From: Streptomyces sp. NBC_01689
GTDB taxonomy: Bacteria > Actinomycetota > Actinomycetes > Streptomycetales > Streptomycetaceae
DNA length: 64,000 nucleotides
Reading direction: 5' to 3'
NCBI RefSeq assembly: GCF_036250675.1
Contig: NZ_CP109592.1
Span: 6,820,001-6,884,000, forward strand
Both the position numbers and the translations under genes were made by a program. Below, one piece after another: positions 56,812-64,000 of this stretch. The first letter of the stretch is position 1. Each line of letters begins with the position of its first letter. Under the pieces are notes generated by a model that searched no databases, was not told the DNA's origin, and saw nothing but the letters and a program-made list of their open reading frames with translations.

Positions 56812-57729
56812 TCAGTCCAGCGCCGCTCGCAGCGTCTCCTCGATCGACGGGTACGTGAACCCGAAGCCGGACTCCAGCAGACGCGTGGGCAGCACCCGCT
56901 GACTGCCCAGAACGTCCTCGGCCATGTCCCCCAGAGCCGCCCGCAGCACCCCCGCGGGAGCCCCCAGCACGGTGGGCCGCCGCAGCACCCGCCCCATCGC
57001 CTCCGTGATCTCACGGTTCGTCAGCGGCTGAGGCGCGGTCAGATTCACCGGACCGGACAGCGACACCGTGTCGAGGAGGTACCTGAGCGCGGCCACCTCG
57101 TCGTGCACCGAGATGAAACTCCAGTACTGGCGGCCGTCCCCCAGACGCCCGCCGAGCCCCGCCCTGAAGAGCGGGAACAGCCTCCCCCACGCCCCGCCCT
57201 CACGGGCCACCACCAGCCCCGTACGGGCCAGCACGGTACGGACCCCCGCCTCACGGGCCGGGGCGGTCGCCTCCTCCCACGCCACGCACACGGAGGGCAG
57301 GAACCCCTCCCCGGGCCCCGCCGACTCGTCCACCGCCCGGTCGCCCGTGTCGCCGTAGAACCCGATCGCGCTCCCGTTGACGAACACCGACGGGCGTTCG
57401 TCGAGCGAGGCCACCGCCTCGGCGAGCACCGTGGTCCCGCGCACCCGGCTCTCCCGGATCGTCCGCTTGTAGGACTCCGTCCACCGTCGTGAGGCGATGC
57501 CCGCGCCCGCGAGGTTCACCACCGCCGCGCACCCGGCGAGCGCCCCCGCGCCGATCCCGCGCCCCTCGGGGTCCCACCGCACCTCGTCCCGGCCGCGGGG
57601 CTCCCGCCGCACCAGGCGGACCACCTCGTGGCCGTCCGCGGCCAGCGAGCGCGTCAGCGCCGAACCGATCAGGCCGGACGCACCGGCGATCACCACGCGG
57701 GAACCGGGAGCAAGCGGTGAGTCGTTCAT
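56812..57729 (-). CDS. TIGR01777-family NAD(P)-dependent epimerase-like protein
   Basis: A 305-residue SDR-type protein of the TIGR01777 (YfcH, cell-division-inhibitor-like annotation) family. The Rossmann motif is SRVVIAGASGLIGSALTRSL. Others are VVNLAGAGIASRRWTESYKR, FVNGSAIGFYGDTGDRAVDE and the C-terminal NREITEAMGRVLRRP. The catalytic Y-x-x-x-K of true SDRs is altered, as is usual in this family. Activity is unknown. The ATG at 57729 (MNDSPLAPG) is used because the fold starts there. It is divergent from the GNAT gene and follows the repeat cluster. Confidence 0.88.
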   Translation of the reverse strand: MNDSPLAPGSRVVIAGASGLIGSALTRSLAADGHEVVRLVRREPRGRDEVRWDPEGRGIGAGALAGCAAVVNLAGAGIASRRWTESYKRTIRESRVRGTTVLAEAVASLDERPSVFVNGSAIGFYGDTGDRAVDESAGPGEGFLPSVCVAWEEATAPAREAGVRTVLARTGLVVAREGGAWGRLFPLFRAGLGGRLGDGRQYWSFISVHDEVAALRYLLDTVSLSGPVNLTAPQPLTNREITEAMGRVLRRPTVLGAPAGVLRAALGDMAEDVLGSQRVLPTRLLESGFGFTYPSIEETLRAALD

Positions 57730-57801
57730 GCGTCCATCCTGCCCCGCCGCCGGGGGAAAAGACGGGCGGGAACACCGTGGCGCCGCCGTACAGTGATCCT
57801 C

Positions 57802-58290
57802 ATGCCGGTACCGCACATACGCTCCGCCACGCCGGACGACGAGGACGCCCTCGGCCGTCTCGACCGCGCCACCTGGTCCACGCTGCACGCGGTCATGCCC
57901 CGCCCCCGGCCGCCGTACGAGCCCTTCTACAGCGAACGGTTCGGGCCGCGCGACCACCTGGTCGCCGAACTCGACGGCGCGCTGGCCGGCTACGTCCGGC
58001 TCGGCCGGCCGACCTCTCTGGCCTGCAACTCCCACGTCCGGCAGATCCAGGGACTCGCCGTCTCGGAGGCCGCCCGTGGCGCGGGCGTCGGGCGGGCGCT
58101 GCTGCGGGCCGTGCAGGACGAGGCCCGGCGGCAGGGCGCCCGGCGGATCTCCCTGCGGGTCCTCGGGCACAACACCCCGGCCCGCAAGCTGTACGAGTCC
58201 GAGGGCTTCGTCGTGGAGGGCGTCCTGCCCGAGGAGTTCCTGCTCGACGGCGCGTACGTCGACGACGTGTTCATGGGCCGCGCCCTCTGA
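57802..58290 (+). CDS. GNAT-family N-acetyltransferase
   Basis: A 162-residue acetyltransferase. The acetyl-CoA loop is IQGLAVSEAARGAGVGRALL (R-G-x-G-V-G), and the C-terminal part carries RISLRVLGHNTPARKLYESE, GFVVEGVLPEEF and FLLDGAYVDDVFM. This order fits RimI/RimJ-like enzymes; the acceptor is unknown. The ATG at 57802 (MPVPHIRSA) is preferred over a GTG nine bases earlier; neither has a strong ribosome site. It is convergent with the MarP-like protease, with 72 bp between. The acetyltransferase near glnA2 is from a different GNAT subgroup. Confidence 0.87.
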   Translation: MPVPHIRSATPDDEDALGRLDRATWSTLHAVMPRPRPPYEPFYSERFGPRDHLVAELDGALAGYVRLGRPTSLACNSHVRQIQGLAVSEAARGAGVGRALLRAVQDEARRQGARRISLRVLGHNTPARKLYESEGFVVEGVLPEEFLLDGAYVDDVFMGRAL

Positions 58291-58362
58291 CGGCGCGGAC
58301 CCGCGAGCGCCCCGCCCTTCCCGCCTCGCGCCCGTTCGCCCGTCCGCGGACGGGACGCCGGC

Positions 58363-59547
58363 TCACGAGGTGACCAGGTCCCCCGTGTCCACCGGCGCCG
58401 TCGCCCGCGCCGCCCGCTGCGCGTCGCCGGCGACCTCGTGCGCCGTCAGCACGTAGCCCGTCTCGTCGTCCGAGGTCGAACGGGCGAAGACGACCCCGTA
58501 CACCCGGCCCTCGGTGGTGAGGAGAGGCCCGCCGGAGTTGCCGGGGCGGACCGTGGAGCGGATCGAGTAGATCTCCCGGGTGACGGTGTCCGTGCTGTAG
58601 ATGTTCTGGCCGCGCGCGTCGATCCGGCTCGCGACCGTCGCCGCCTGCAGGTCGAGACCGCCGTCCTGCGGATAGCCCGCGACGACCGCCGAGTCGCCGC
58701 GCGCGGCGCCGGTGTCGAAACGCAGGAGCGGGGCCCGCAGACCGGGTACGTACAGGACGGCGACGTCCTTGCGCGGGTCGAAGAGCACCACACGCGCCGA
58801 GTACACCCGGCCCACGCCGCCCACCCGCACCGTCGGGTTGTCGATGCCCGCCACCACGTGGGCGTTGGTCATCACGTGCTGCGCCGCGTACGCGAAGCCG
58901 CTGCCCTCCCGGCCCTGGGTGCCCGCGGCGCCCTCGATCTTCACCGTGCTCAGCTTGGCGGCGTTCGTCGCGGACTCGGTCACGCTGTCCCCGGAGGGCT
59001 TGGCGACGCCCGCCGTCGGCTCGTTCTCGAACGGGTTGAAGACCTGCGGGAAGCCCGCCTCCGTGAGCGCCGAGGTCGCCCGTGAGAACCAGGTGGGCGT
59101 GGTGTCCGGCATCGCGTTCTGCACCGCGCCCAGCAGGGCCGAACCACGGATCGACTGCGTGATCAGCGTGGACGAGGAGGCGCCCAGGACGCTCGCCGCC
59201 ACCCAGGCCACCAGCAGCACGGCCAGCGTGTTCGCCGCGGCCCCGCCGATCCCGTCCGCCACCCGCAGCGGCCCCCGGTCCAGCTCGCGGCGGAGCTTCA
59301 GCGCCAGCCGGCCCGCCAGTTCGTGGCCCACCACGGCCGGTACCAGCACCGTCAGCACGGCCGTCACCGTGGCCGCCGACGTGCCCGCCGTCACCAGGTC
59401 CATCATCCAGGGCAGCACCCATACGCCGATGACCGCGCCGCCCACGAACCCGGCCAGCGAGACACAGCCGGCGACCAGGCCGCGCCGGTAGCCGGACGCC
59501 GCGTAGGCGAGGATCACCAGCATCAGCAGGACGTCGAGCAGATCCAC
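58363..59547 (-). CDS. MarP-like membrane serine protease (CvpA + trypsin-like)
   Basis: A 394-residue protease. The N-terminal CvpA domain has about four membrane spans (LLDVLLMLVILAYAASGYRR first). An extracytoplasmic chymotrypsin-like domain follows. The triad is His230 (MTNAHVVAG), Asp261 (DPRKDVAVLY) and Ser338 (RPGNSGGPL). In mycobacteria the orthologous MarP cleaves a peptidoglycan hydrolase in acid stress. Here the divergent neighbouring gene encodes a peptidoglycan amidase, a plausible but untested substrate. The ATG at 59547 is used. It is monocistronic. Confidence 0.92.
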   Translation of the reverse strand: MDLLDVLLMLVILAYAASGYRRGLVAGCVSLAGFVGGAVIGVWVLPWMMDLVTAGTSAATVTAVLTVLVPAVVGHELAGRLALKLRRELDRGPLRVADGIGGAAANTLAVLLVAWVAASVLGASSSTLITQSIRGSALLGAVQNAMPDTTPTWFSRATSALTEAGFPQVFNPFENEPTAGVAKPSGDSVTESATNAAKLSTVKIEGAAGTQGREGSGFAYAAQHVMTNAHVVAGIDNPTVRVGGVGRVYSARVVLFDPRKDVAVLYVPGLRAPLLRFDTGAARGDSAVVAGYPQDGGLDLQAATVASRIDARGQNIYSTDTVTREIYSIRSTVRPGNSGGPLLTTEGRVYGVVFARSTSDDETGYVLTAHEVAGDAQRAARATAPVDTGDLVTS

Positions 59548-59734
59548 GGAGCCGCCTTTCTCTCGGGCCCCTTAGTACGCGCGGGGCGGGCTCGGTGATC
59601 AGACACGCGCGCGAGGTCCCGCGAGCGGGCCGCACGTGCGTGGAACTGTGAAAACGTTCCGGACCGCGGGGATGGTTCCACCGGGTGGCACAGCGCACAT
59701 CGCGCCGCGGGGGGATCCGGGCGAGGGTGAGGGC

Positions 59735-60874
59735 ATGCGTGTCGTGTGGAGGACGCGGGGGGCATCGCGGGAACCGGTCGGAGAGCGACTTCGCCGTGCG
59801 CTGGACCTGGTGCGGCTGTGGCTGCGCTGGTGGCTGCCGCGGCGCCCGGTATGGGGCCCGTGGGTGGTGTGGCGCCCGCTGCGGGACCGGTGGGCGGCAC
59901 GCCGTCCTGCGGAGGACCTGTGGGCGAGGTGCCGGCCGGCGGCGGACCGGTGGGCGGCGCGCGGACGTGTGTGGATCGGCTGGGCGGAGCGCCGGACGGC
60001 GCGGGTCCGGCGGGCGCTGCGGTACTGGTGGGCGGTGCGCCGGCCCGGGTGGGTGCGCCGGCCCGAGTGGGTGCGCCGGACGACCTGGCGGCCGGCACCG
60101 GGCGGGTGGGCGACCCGGCCCACGCTGATCGTGCTCGGGTGTGTCTCCGGACTGCTCGCGGTGGCCGCGCTCGTCCTGTGCGCCCTCGGTGTCGAACGCG
60201 TCGTGGGCCGCTCCCGTACCGCCGCGCCCCCGGCCGCCGTCGTGCGCCCGGCCCTCCACACCGCCGTGCGGCCGGTCATCGTGCCGCGGTCGAGCTGGCT
60301 GGACGAGCGGACCGCGCACAGCCAGCCGCCGCCGCGCTACGACGACCGGGTCGTCGCCGTCTTCGTCCACCACACCGACTCGCCGAACGCGTACGACTGC
60401 GCCGACGTGCCCCGCATCATCCGGTACCTCTACGCCGGGCAGACCGGGGTCCGGAACTGGGACGACATCGGCTACAACTTCCTCGTCGACCGGTGCGGGA
60501 CGATCTACGAGGGTCGCGCGGGCGGGGTCGACCGGGCCGTCACCGGTGCCCACACCCAGGGCTTCAACCACCGGACCGCGGGGATCGCGGCCATCGGCAC
60601 CTTCACGGCGGGAGCGGTGGTGCCGCCGGCCATGACCGAGGCGATCGCGGCGCTCGCCGCGTGGAAACTGGGGCTGGCGGACGTGGACCCGAGGGGCACC
60701 GTGCGGCTCGTGTCCAGCAACAGCCTCAGCCGCTACACGCAGGGGACGGCCGCGGTGCTGCCCACGCTGGCCGGGCACAACGCCGGATTCATGACCACGT
60801 GCCCCGGCGCCGCGCTGACGGACCGTCTTCCGGCGATCCGCACGAGGGCCGCGGTCCTCCAGGGCCGCCACTGA
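59735..60874 (+). CDS. PGRP/N-acetylmuramoyl-L-alanine amidase with Arg/Trp-rich N-terminus
   Basis: A 379-residue wall enzyme. The C-terminal domain is an amidase_2/PGRP fold that would cleave the amide between muramic acid and peptide. Zinc ligands are suggested by VFVHHTDSPNAYDC, GAHTQGFNHRTAGIA and the late NAGFMTTCPGAAL. A single membrane span (about 131-153) anchors it. The cytoplasmic N-terminal 130 residues are extraordinary: 18 Trp, many Arg, and a decapeptide repeat (DRWAARRPAE, DLWARCRPAA, DRWAARGRVW at 51-80). The ATG at 59735 has GAGGG upstream; a frame from 59636 adds a non-homologous leader. It is divergent from the MarP-like gene. Confidence 0.85.
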   Translation: MRVVWRTRGASREPVGERLRRALDLVRLWLRWWLPRRPVWGPWVVWRPLRDRWAARRPAEDLWARCRPAADRWAARGRVWIGWAERRTARVRRALRYWWAVRRPGWVRRPEWVRRTTWRPAPGGWATRPTLIVLGCVSGLLAVAALVLCALGVERVVGRSRTAAPPAAVVRPALHTAVRPVIVPRSSWLDERTAHSQPPPRYDDRVVAVFVHHTDSPNAYDCADVPRIIRYLYAGQTGVRNWDDIGYNFLVDRCGTIYEGRAGGVDRAVTGAHTQGFNHRTAGIAAIGTFTAGAVVPPAMTEAIAALAAWKLGLADVDPRGTVRLVSSNSLSRYTQGTAAVLPTLAGHNAGFMTTCPGAALTDRLPAIRTRAAVLQGRH

Positions 60875-60983
60875 ACTTCCACGCGGGGCGCCGGACTTCG
60901 GGCCGCCCTACGAAAAGCGGTGGGCGAGGGCCGGCCGCCGTGCCGTTCCCCGCGCACTCGGCGGCGGGACCCCTGCCCGGCGT

Positions 60984-61023
60984 CCGCCGGGCCCATCCGC
61001 CGGGCCCGTCCGCCGGGCCCGGA
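60984..61023. repeat. Tandem 13-mer CCGCCGGGCCCRT (three copies)
   Basis: Three near-identical CCGCCGGGCCC units occur in a row between the PGRP gene and the convergent DUF4240 gene. Each unit contains the palindrome GGGCCC, so the array can fold on itself and may serve as a terminator. Confidence 0.6.
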
Positions 61024-61062
61024 GGGGCCGAGAAGCCGCGACCCAGGGCCGGGACCGTGCCC

Positions 61063-61581
61063 TCAACCCCTGAAGCGTTCCCACAACTTGGGATACCGCT
61101 CGGCCAGCACCCGCTCGTTCTCGAAGTCGAGCGGCGTCCCCTCCGGCTCCGACGACGCCGGAGGAATCCCCAGGTCGGGCGCGACCACCCCGGTGAGCTG
61201 CTCGTACGCCTCGTCCGCCGCGTACCCAAGTTCCTCGCCGTCCCCGTCGAGATCCTCGTCGAAGTCGTCCAGGAGCTCCGCGAGGGCGTCCGGATCGTGC
61301 ATCGCGCCCTCGAAGACCTCGCGGCCCTGGCCGATCAGCCAGCACCGGAAGAAGTCGAAGGCGTCGTCGCTCGCTCCGTCGAGCAGCACCCACGCGGCGC
61401 CCCACAGGTCCCATCGGTAGGCACGGTTGTAACGGGCCTCGAAGTGACGGGCGAAGTCGAGTACCACGTCCGGGTCCCGCTGGACGAGCCGTTCGACGAG
61501 CAGGTCGGCGTGGTCCTCGGGGTCGCCCTCGACGGCCTCGCGGGTCGTGTCCACCAGCTCCCAGAACTCCGTCTCGTCCAT
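61063..61581 (-). CDS. DUF4240 protein
   Basis: A 172-residue cytoplasmic acidic protein. The opening DETEFWELVDTTREAVEGD, the HADLLVERLVQRDPDVVLDF motif and DAFDFFRCWLIGQGREVFEG are typical of DUF4240. The central DDFDEDLDGDGEELGY is strongly acidic. Function is unknown; the helical fold is thought to bind partners. The ATG at 61581 is used, directly after an in-frame GTG at 61584. It lies after the WYL regulator on the same strand with a 112-bp gap and is convergent with the PGRP gene. Confidence 0.85.
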   Translation of the reverse strand: MDETEFWELVDTTREAVEGDPEDHADLLVERLVQRDPDVVLDFARHFEARYNRAYRWDLWGAAWVLLDGASDDAFDFFRCWLIGQGREVFEGAMHDPDALAELLDDFDEDLDGDGEELGYAADEAYEQLTGVVAPDLGIPPASSEPEGTPLDFENERVLAERYPKLWERFRG

Positions 61582-61695
61582 CACGGGTCAAGCATCGGGC
61601 CTCAAGGGGAGTGACGCACGCGGAGTGCCGCAGATTGTTATGCGTGCGCCCCTGACGGCGGAACCGGTGGATACGGGGCGCTTTCGCGGACCCCG

Positions 61696-62667
61696 TCAGG
61701 CGTAGAGCGCCGCCAGCCGCGCCGCGTCCGCGGCGAAGCGTTCGCGCAGCGCCACGGGGGAGAGCACCTCCACCTCGGGCCCGAGCCCCATGAGCTGCGC
61801 ATGGGCGACCTCCTCGGACTCGACGGGCAGCGTGACGGTCACCCACCCCCGGTCGTCGGCGGCATCCAGGGCCTCCAGCGCCGCCCTCGCCGCCGGGGGA
61901 CCCACGGCCCCCGCCAGCTGCCGCACACCGTCCGGGGAGAGCCGTACGACGGCCTCGGCTCGCAGGACGGAACGCGCGAACTGTTCGGCCCGCTCCTCCC
62001 AGAACCCGGGCAGGTCGAAATCCTCCTCCCGCCCGAACCGCTCCTCGCCGAGATCGACCGAGGTGAACCGGTCGATCCGGTACACCCGGAAGGTCCCGGC
62101 CTCCGGCACCCGCGCGCACACGTACCAGACCCCCGCCTTCAGCACGAGCCCGTACGGCTCCAGCGTCCGCTCCACCTCCGTCCCGCCCCGTCCGTACCGC
62201 GCGACGACCGGCCGGTCGTCCCACACCGCTTCCGCGACGGGGGGCAGCAGCTCGGGCGTCCCGGGCTCGCTGAACCAGGCGGGCGCGTCCAGATGGAAGC
62301 GCTGCGCCGCCGTCCGGGAGGCGTCCCGCAGCGAGGGCAGCAGGGCCGCGGAGACCTTCAGCCGGGCCGCCGACGCGGTGTCCTCCAGCCCCATCTCGCG
62401 CAGCGCCCCGGGCACCCCGCTCAGGAAGAGCGCCTCCGCCTCGCCGCGCGCCAGGCCGGTGAGCCGGGTGCGGTACCCGCCGATCAGCCGGTAACCCCCC
62501 GTCCGCCCACGGTCCGCGTAGACCGGGACGCCCGCCTCCGAGAGCGCCAGCGCGTCCCGCGCGACGGTCCGCTCGGACACCTCCAGCTCCCGCGCCAGCT
62601 CGGCGGCGGTCATCGACGCCCGCGACTGGAGCAGCAGCACCATCTTGATCAGGCGGGCAGCACGCAT
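61696..62667 (-). CDS. WYL-domain transcriptional regulator (YafY-like)
   Basis: A 323-residue one-component regulator. The N-terminal winged HTH is MTAAELARELEVSERTVARD. The WYL domain follows (VERTLEPYGLVLKAGVWYVC, RTFRVYRIDRFTSVDL-type strand), and a C-terminal WCX extension is present (AVVRLSPDGVRQLAG to GLGPEVEVLSP). WYL regulators respond to nucleic-acid-related or unknown ligands. The ATG at 62667 (MRAARLIKMVLLLQ) is used. It lies after the aceE terminator and upstream of the DUF4240 gene. The target is unknown. Confidence 0.9.
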   Translation of the reverse strand: MRAARLIKMVLLLQSRASMTAAELARELEVSERTVARDALALSEAGVPVYADRGRTGGYRLIGGYRTRLTGLARGEAEALFLSGVPGALREMGLEDTASAARLKVSAALLPSLRDASRTAAQRFHLDAPAWFSEPGTPELLPPVAEAVWDDRPVVARYGRGGTEVERTLEPYGLVLKAGVWYVCARVPEAGTFRVYRIDRFTSVDLGEERFGREEDFDLPGFWEERAEQFARSVLRAEAVVRLSPDGVRQLAGAVGPPAARAALEALDAADDRGWVTVTLPVESEEVAHAQLMGLGPEVEVLSPVALRERFAADAARLAALYA

Positions 62668-62714
62668 GCGTTCATCATGCCGGGCGCCACCGACAGCGAG
62701 CCGGCCGACGACGA

Positions 62715-62754
62715 CGGCGAGGGGGGTACGGCGGCCGCCGTACCCCCCTCGCCG
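62715..62754. terminator. 40-bp perfect palindrome after aceE
   Basis: Positions 62715-62734 and 62735-62754 are exact reverse complements with no spacer. In RNA the stem would leave a small GC loop. It lies 15 nt after the aceE stop, so it is the aceE terminator. Confidence 0.85.
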
Positions 62755-62769
62755 GGACGAACACAGGTC

Positions 62770-64000
62770 CTACAGGCCGTAGCGCTCCCGGGCTTCCTTC
62801 ACCGCGGACGCCTTGACCTCACCGCGGCGGGCCAGCTGCGCCAGCGCCGCGACGACGATCGACTCCGCGTCCACGCCGAAGTGACGGCGGGCCGCCACGC
62901 GGGTGTCCGAGAGACCGAAGCCGTCGGCACCGAGCGAGGACCAGTCCTGCTCGACCCACTGGGCGATCTGGTCCGGGACCTGGCGCATGTAGTCGGAGAC
63001 CGCGAGCACCGGGCCCTCGGCGCCGTGCAGCGCCTGGCGGACGAACGGCACCCGCTCCTCGCCGCGCAGCAGCGCCGCGTCGGCGTCCATCGCGTCGCGC
63101 CGCAGCTCCGTCCAGGAGGTCGCGGACCACACGTCGGCGGCCACGCCCCACTCCTCGGCGAGCAGCCGCTGCGCCTCCAGGGTCCAGTGGATCGCCGTGC
63201 CGGAGGCCAGCAGCTGGACGCGCGCGGCGTTGGCGGCCGGGGACAGGCCCGCCGACTCGGCCGTGTTGAAGCGGTACAGGCCCTTGACGATGCCCTCGTC
63301 GACACCGGGCCCGGCCGGCTTCGCGGGCTGCGGGATCGGCTCGTTGTAGACCGTCAGGTAGTAGAAGACGTTCGGGTCCTCGCCCGGCGCGGTCTCTCCG
63401 TACATCCGGCGCAGGCCGTCCTTGACGATCGCCGCGACCTCGTACGCGAACGCCGGGTCGTAGCTGAGCGCCGCCGGGTTCGTCGCCGCGATCACGGGGG
63501 AGTGGCCGTCGGCGTGCTGGAGGCCCTCGCCCGTCAGTGTCGTACGGCCCGCCGTGGCGCCGACCAGGAAACCGCGGCCGAGCTGGTCACCGAGCTGCCA
63601 CATCTGGTCGGCCGTGCGCTGCCAGCCGAACATCGAGTAGAAGATGTAGAAGGGGATCATCGCCTCGCCGTGCGTGGCGTACGCGGTGGACGCGGCGATG
63701 AAGTCCGCCATGGAGCCGGCCTCGGTGATCCCCTCGTTGAGGATCTGGCCGTCCTTGGCCTCCTTGTAGTACATCAGCTGGTCGCGGTCGACCGGCTCGT
63801 ACGTCTGGCCCTTGGGCGAGTAGATGCCGAGGGACGGGAAGAGGCTCTCCATGCCGAAGGTGCGCGCCTCGTCGGGGACGATCGGTACCCAGCGCTTCCC
63901 GCTCTGCTTGTCGCGGACGAGGTCCTTGACCAGCCGGACGAAGGCCATCGTCGTCGCCACGTTCTGCGTGCCGGAGCCCTTGTCGAAGGACGCGAACGCC
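62770..64000 (-). CDS. aceE: Pyruvate dehydrogenase E1 component (homodimeric type), 3' part
   Basis: The C-terminal 409 residues of the E1 subunit that decarboxylates pyruvate and acetylates the E2 lipoyl domain. The gene continues past base 64000. Motifs are AFASFDKGSGTQNVATTMAF, VRLVKDLVRD, WVPIVPDEARTFGMESLFPS, LGIYSPKGQTYEPVDRDQ, MIPFYIFYSMFGWQRT and GRTTLTGEGLQHADGHSP. The C-terminus ends ASAVKEARERYGL. The thiamine-binding part lies upstream outside the window. It depends on lipoyl groups made by LipB and LipA, encoded 10 kb away. A 40-bp palindromic terminator follows. Confidence 0.95.
   Translation of the reverse strand, partial: AFASFDKGSGTQNVATTMAFVRLVKDLVRDKQSGKRWVPIVPDEARTFGMESLFPSLGIYSPKGQTYEPVDRDQLMYYKEAKDGQILNEGITEAGSMADFIAASTAYATHGEAMIPFYIFYSMFGWQRTADQMWQLGDQLGRGFLVGATAGRTTLTGEGLQHADGHSPVIAATNPAALSYDPAFAYEVAAIVKDGLRRMYGETAPGEDPNVFYYLTVYNEPIPQPAKPAGPGVDEGIVKGLYRFNTAESAGLSPAANAARVQLLASGTAIHWTLEAQRLLAEEWGVAADVWSATSWTELRRDAMDADAALLRGEERVPFVRQALHGAEGPVLAVSDYMRQVPDQIAQWVEQDWSSLGADGFGLSDTRVAARRHFGVDAESIVVAALAQLARRGEVKASAVKEARERYGL

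Noticed and set aside
59746..61614. A 622-codon plus-strand frame rich in Gly, Pro and Val
   Set aside because: It overlaps the PGRP gene in another frame; its GPVGG repeats are a by-product of the 30-bp DNA repeat.

Overview
The window is chromosomal DNA from a Streptomyces-type actinomycete. GC content is very high, third codon positions are almost always G or C, GTG starts are common, and many genes end in long perfect GC hairpins. As far as I can recall, the gene order (glnA2, glnE, malR-malEFG-aglA, glnII, glnA, lipA-lipB, aceE) matches the core-chromosome region of Streptomyces coelicolor around SCO2241 to SCO2183. I see no tRNA, rRNA, CRISPR array, phage or transposase gene, so this is core rather than accessory DNA.

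Layout. 1-8.5 kb: 5' part of a flavohemoprotein gene behind a near-perfect NsrR-type operator, glnA2, an acetyltransferase, two uncharacterised envelope proteins, and a coupled leftward operon (secreted phosphoesterase, MFS transporter, TolB-like propeller) behind a PHO-box-like direct repeat. 8.6-12.9 kb: glnE and a PAP2 membrane phosphatase, separated by a repeat-rich spacer. 13-27 kb: a starch and maltodextrin island made of malR, malEFG, aglA, a secreted alpha-amylase and a 1801-residue secreted amylopullulanase. CTTGC repeats spaced 10-12 nt recur at its promoters. There is no ATPase gene, so the importer presumably uses a shared MsiK-type ATPase. 27-34.5 kb: a receiver-SpoIIE phosphatase, a tautomerase, an operon for a predicted di-iron protein plus ferredoxin reductase plus TetR regulator, a sigma-like membrane protein and a TPR protein. 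34.5-43.6 kb: a lipoprotein, two secreted proteins of similar architecture, an SDR protein, a winged-helix regulator, a small Cys-containing peptide, glnII, an ArsC-like protein and an HTH_42 protein. 43.7-56.2 kb: a lipoprotein, a DUF2252 protein, htpX-pspAB, glnA, RDD and DUF4191 membrane proteins, lipA, lipB, a TPR regulator and an FAD oxidoreductase. 56.2-64 kb: an intergenic repeat cluster, a TIGR01777 protein, a GNAT, a MarP-like protease, a PGRP amidase, a DUF4240 protein, a WYL regulator and the 3' part of aceE.

Nitrogen assimilation is a main theme. glnA (Tyr397 present) and glnII both have four-part GlnR boxes. GlnE would adenylylate GlnA. The GlnA2 paralogue has Trp at the aligned tyrosine and Ala at the Ser53 position, which fits its family's role in polyamine glutamylation.

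The best candidate for an under-described system is the operon at 28984-31708. A PF10118-type 'metal-dependent hydrolase' carries the complete E / ExxH / E / ExxH pattern of di-iron carboxylate oxygenases. It overlaps a [2Fe-2S] FNR-type reductase, is followed by a TetR regulator, and is preceded by two palindromes sharing TGACG half-sites.
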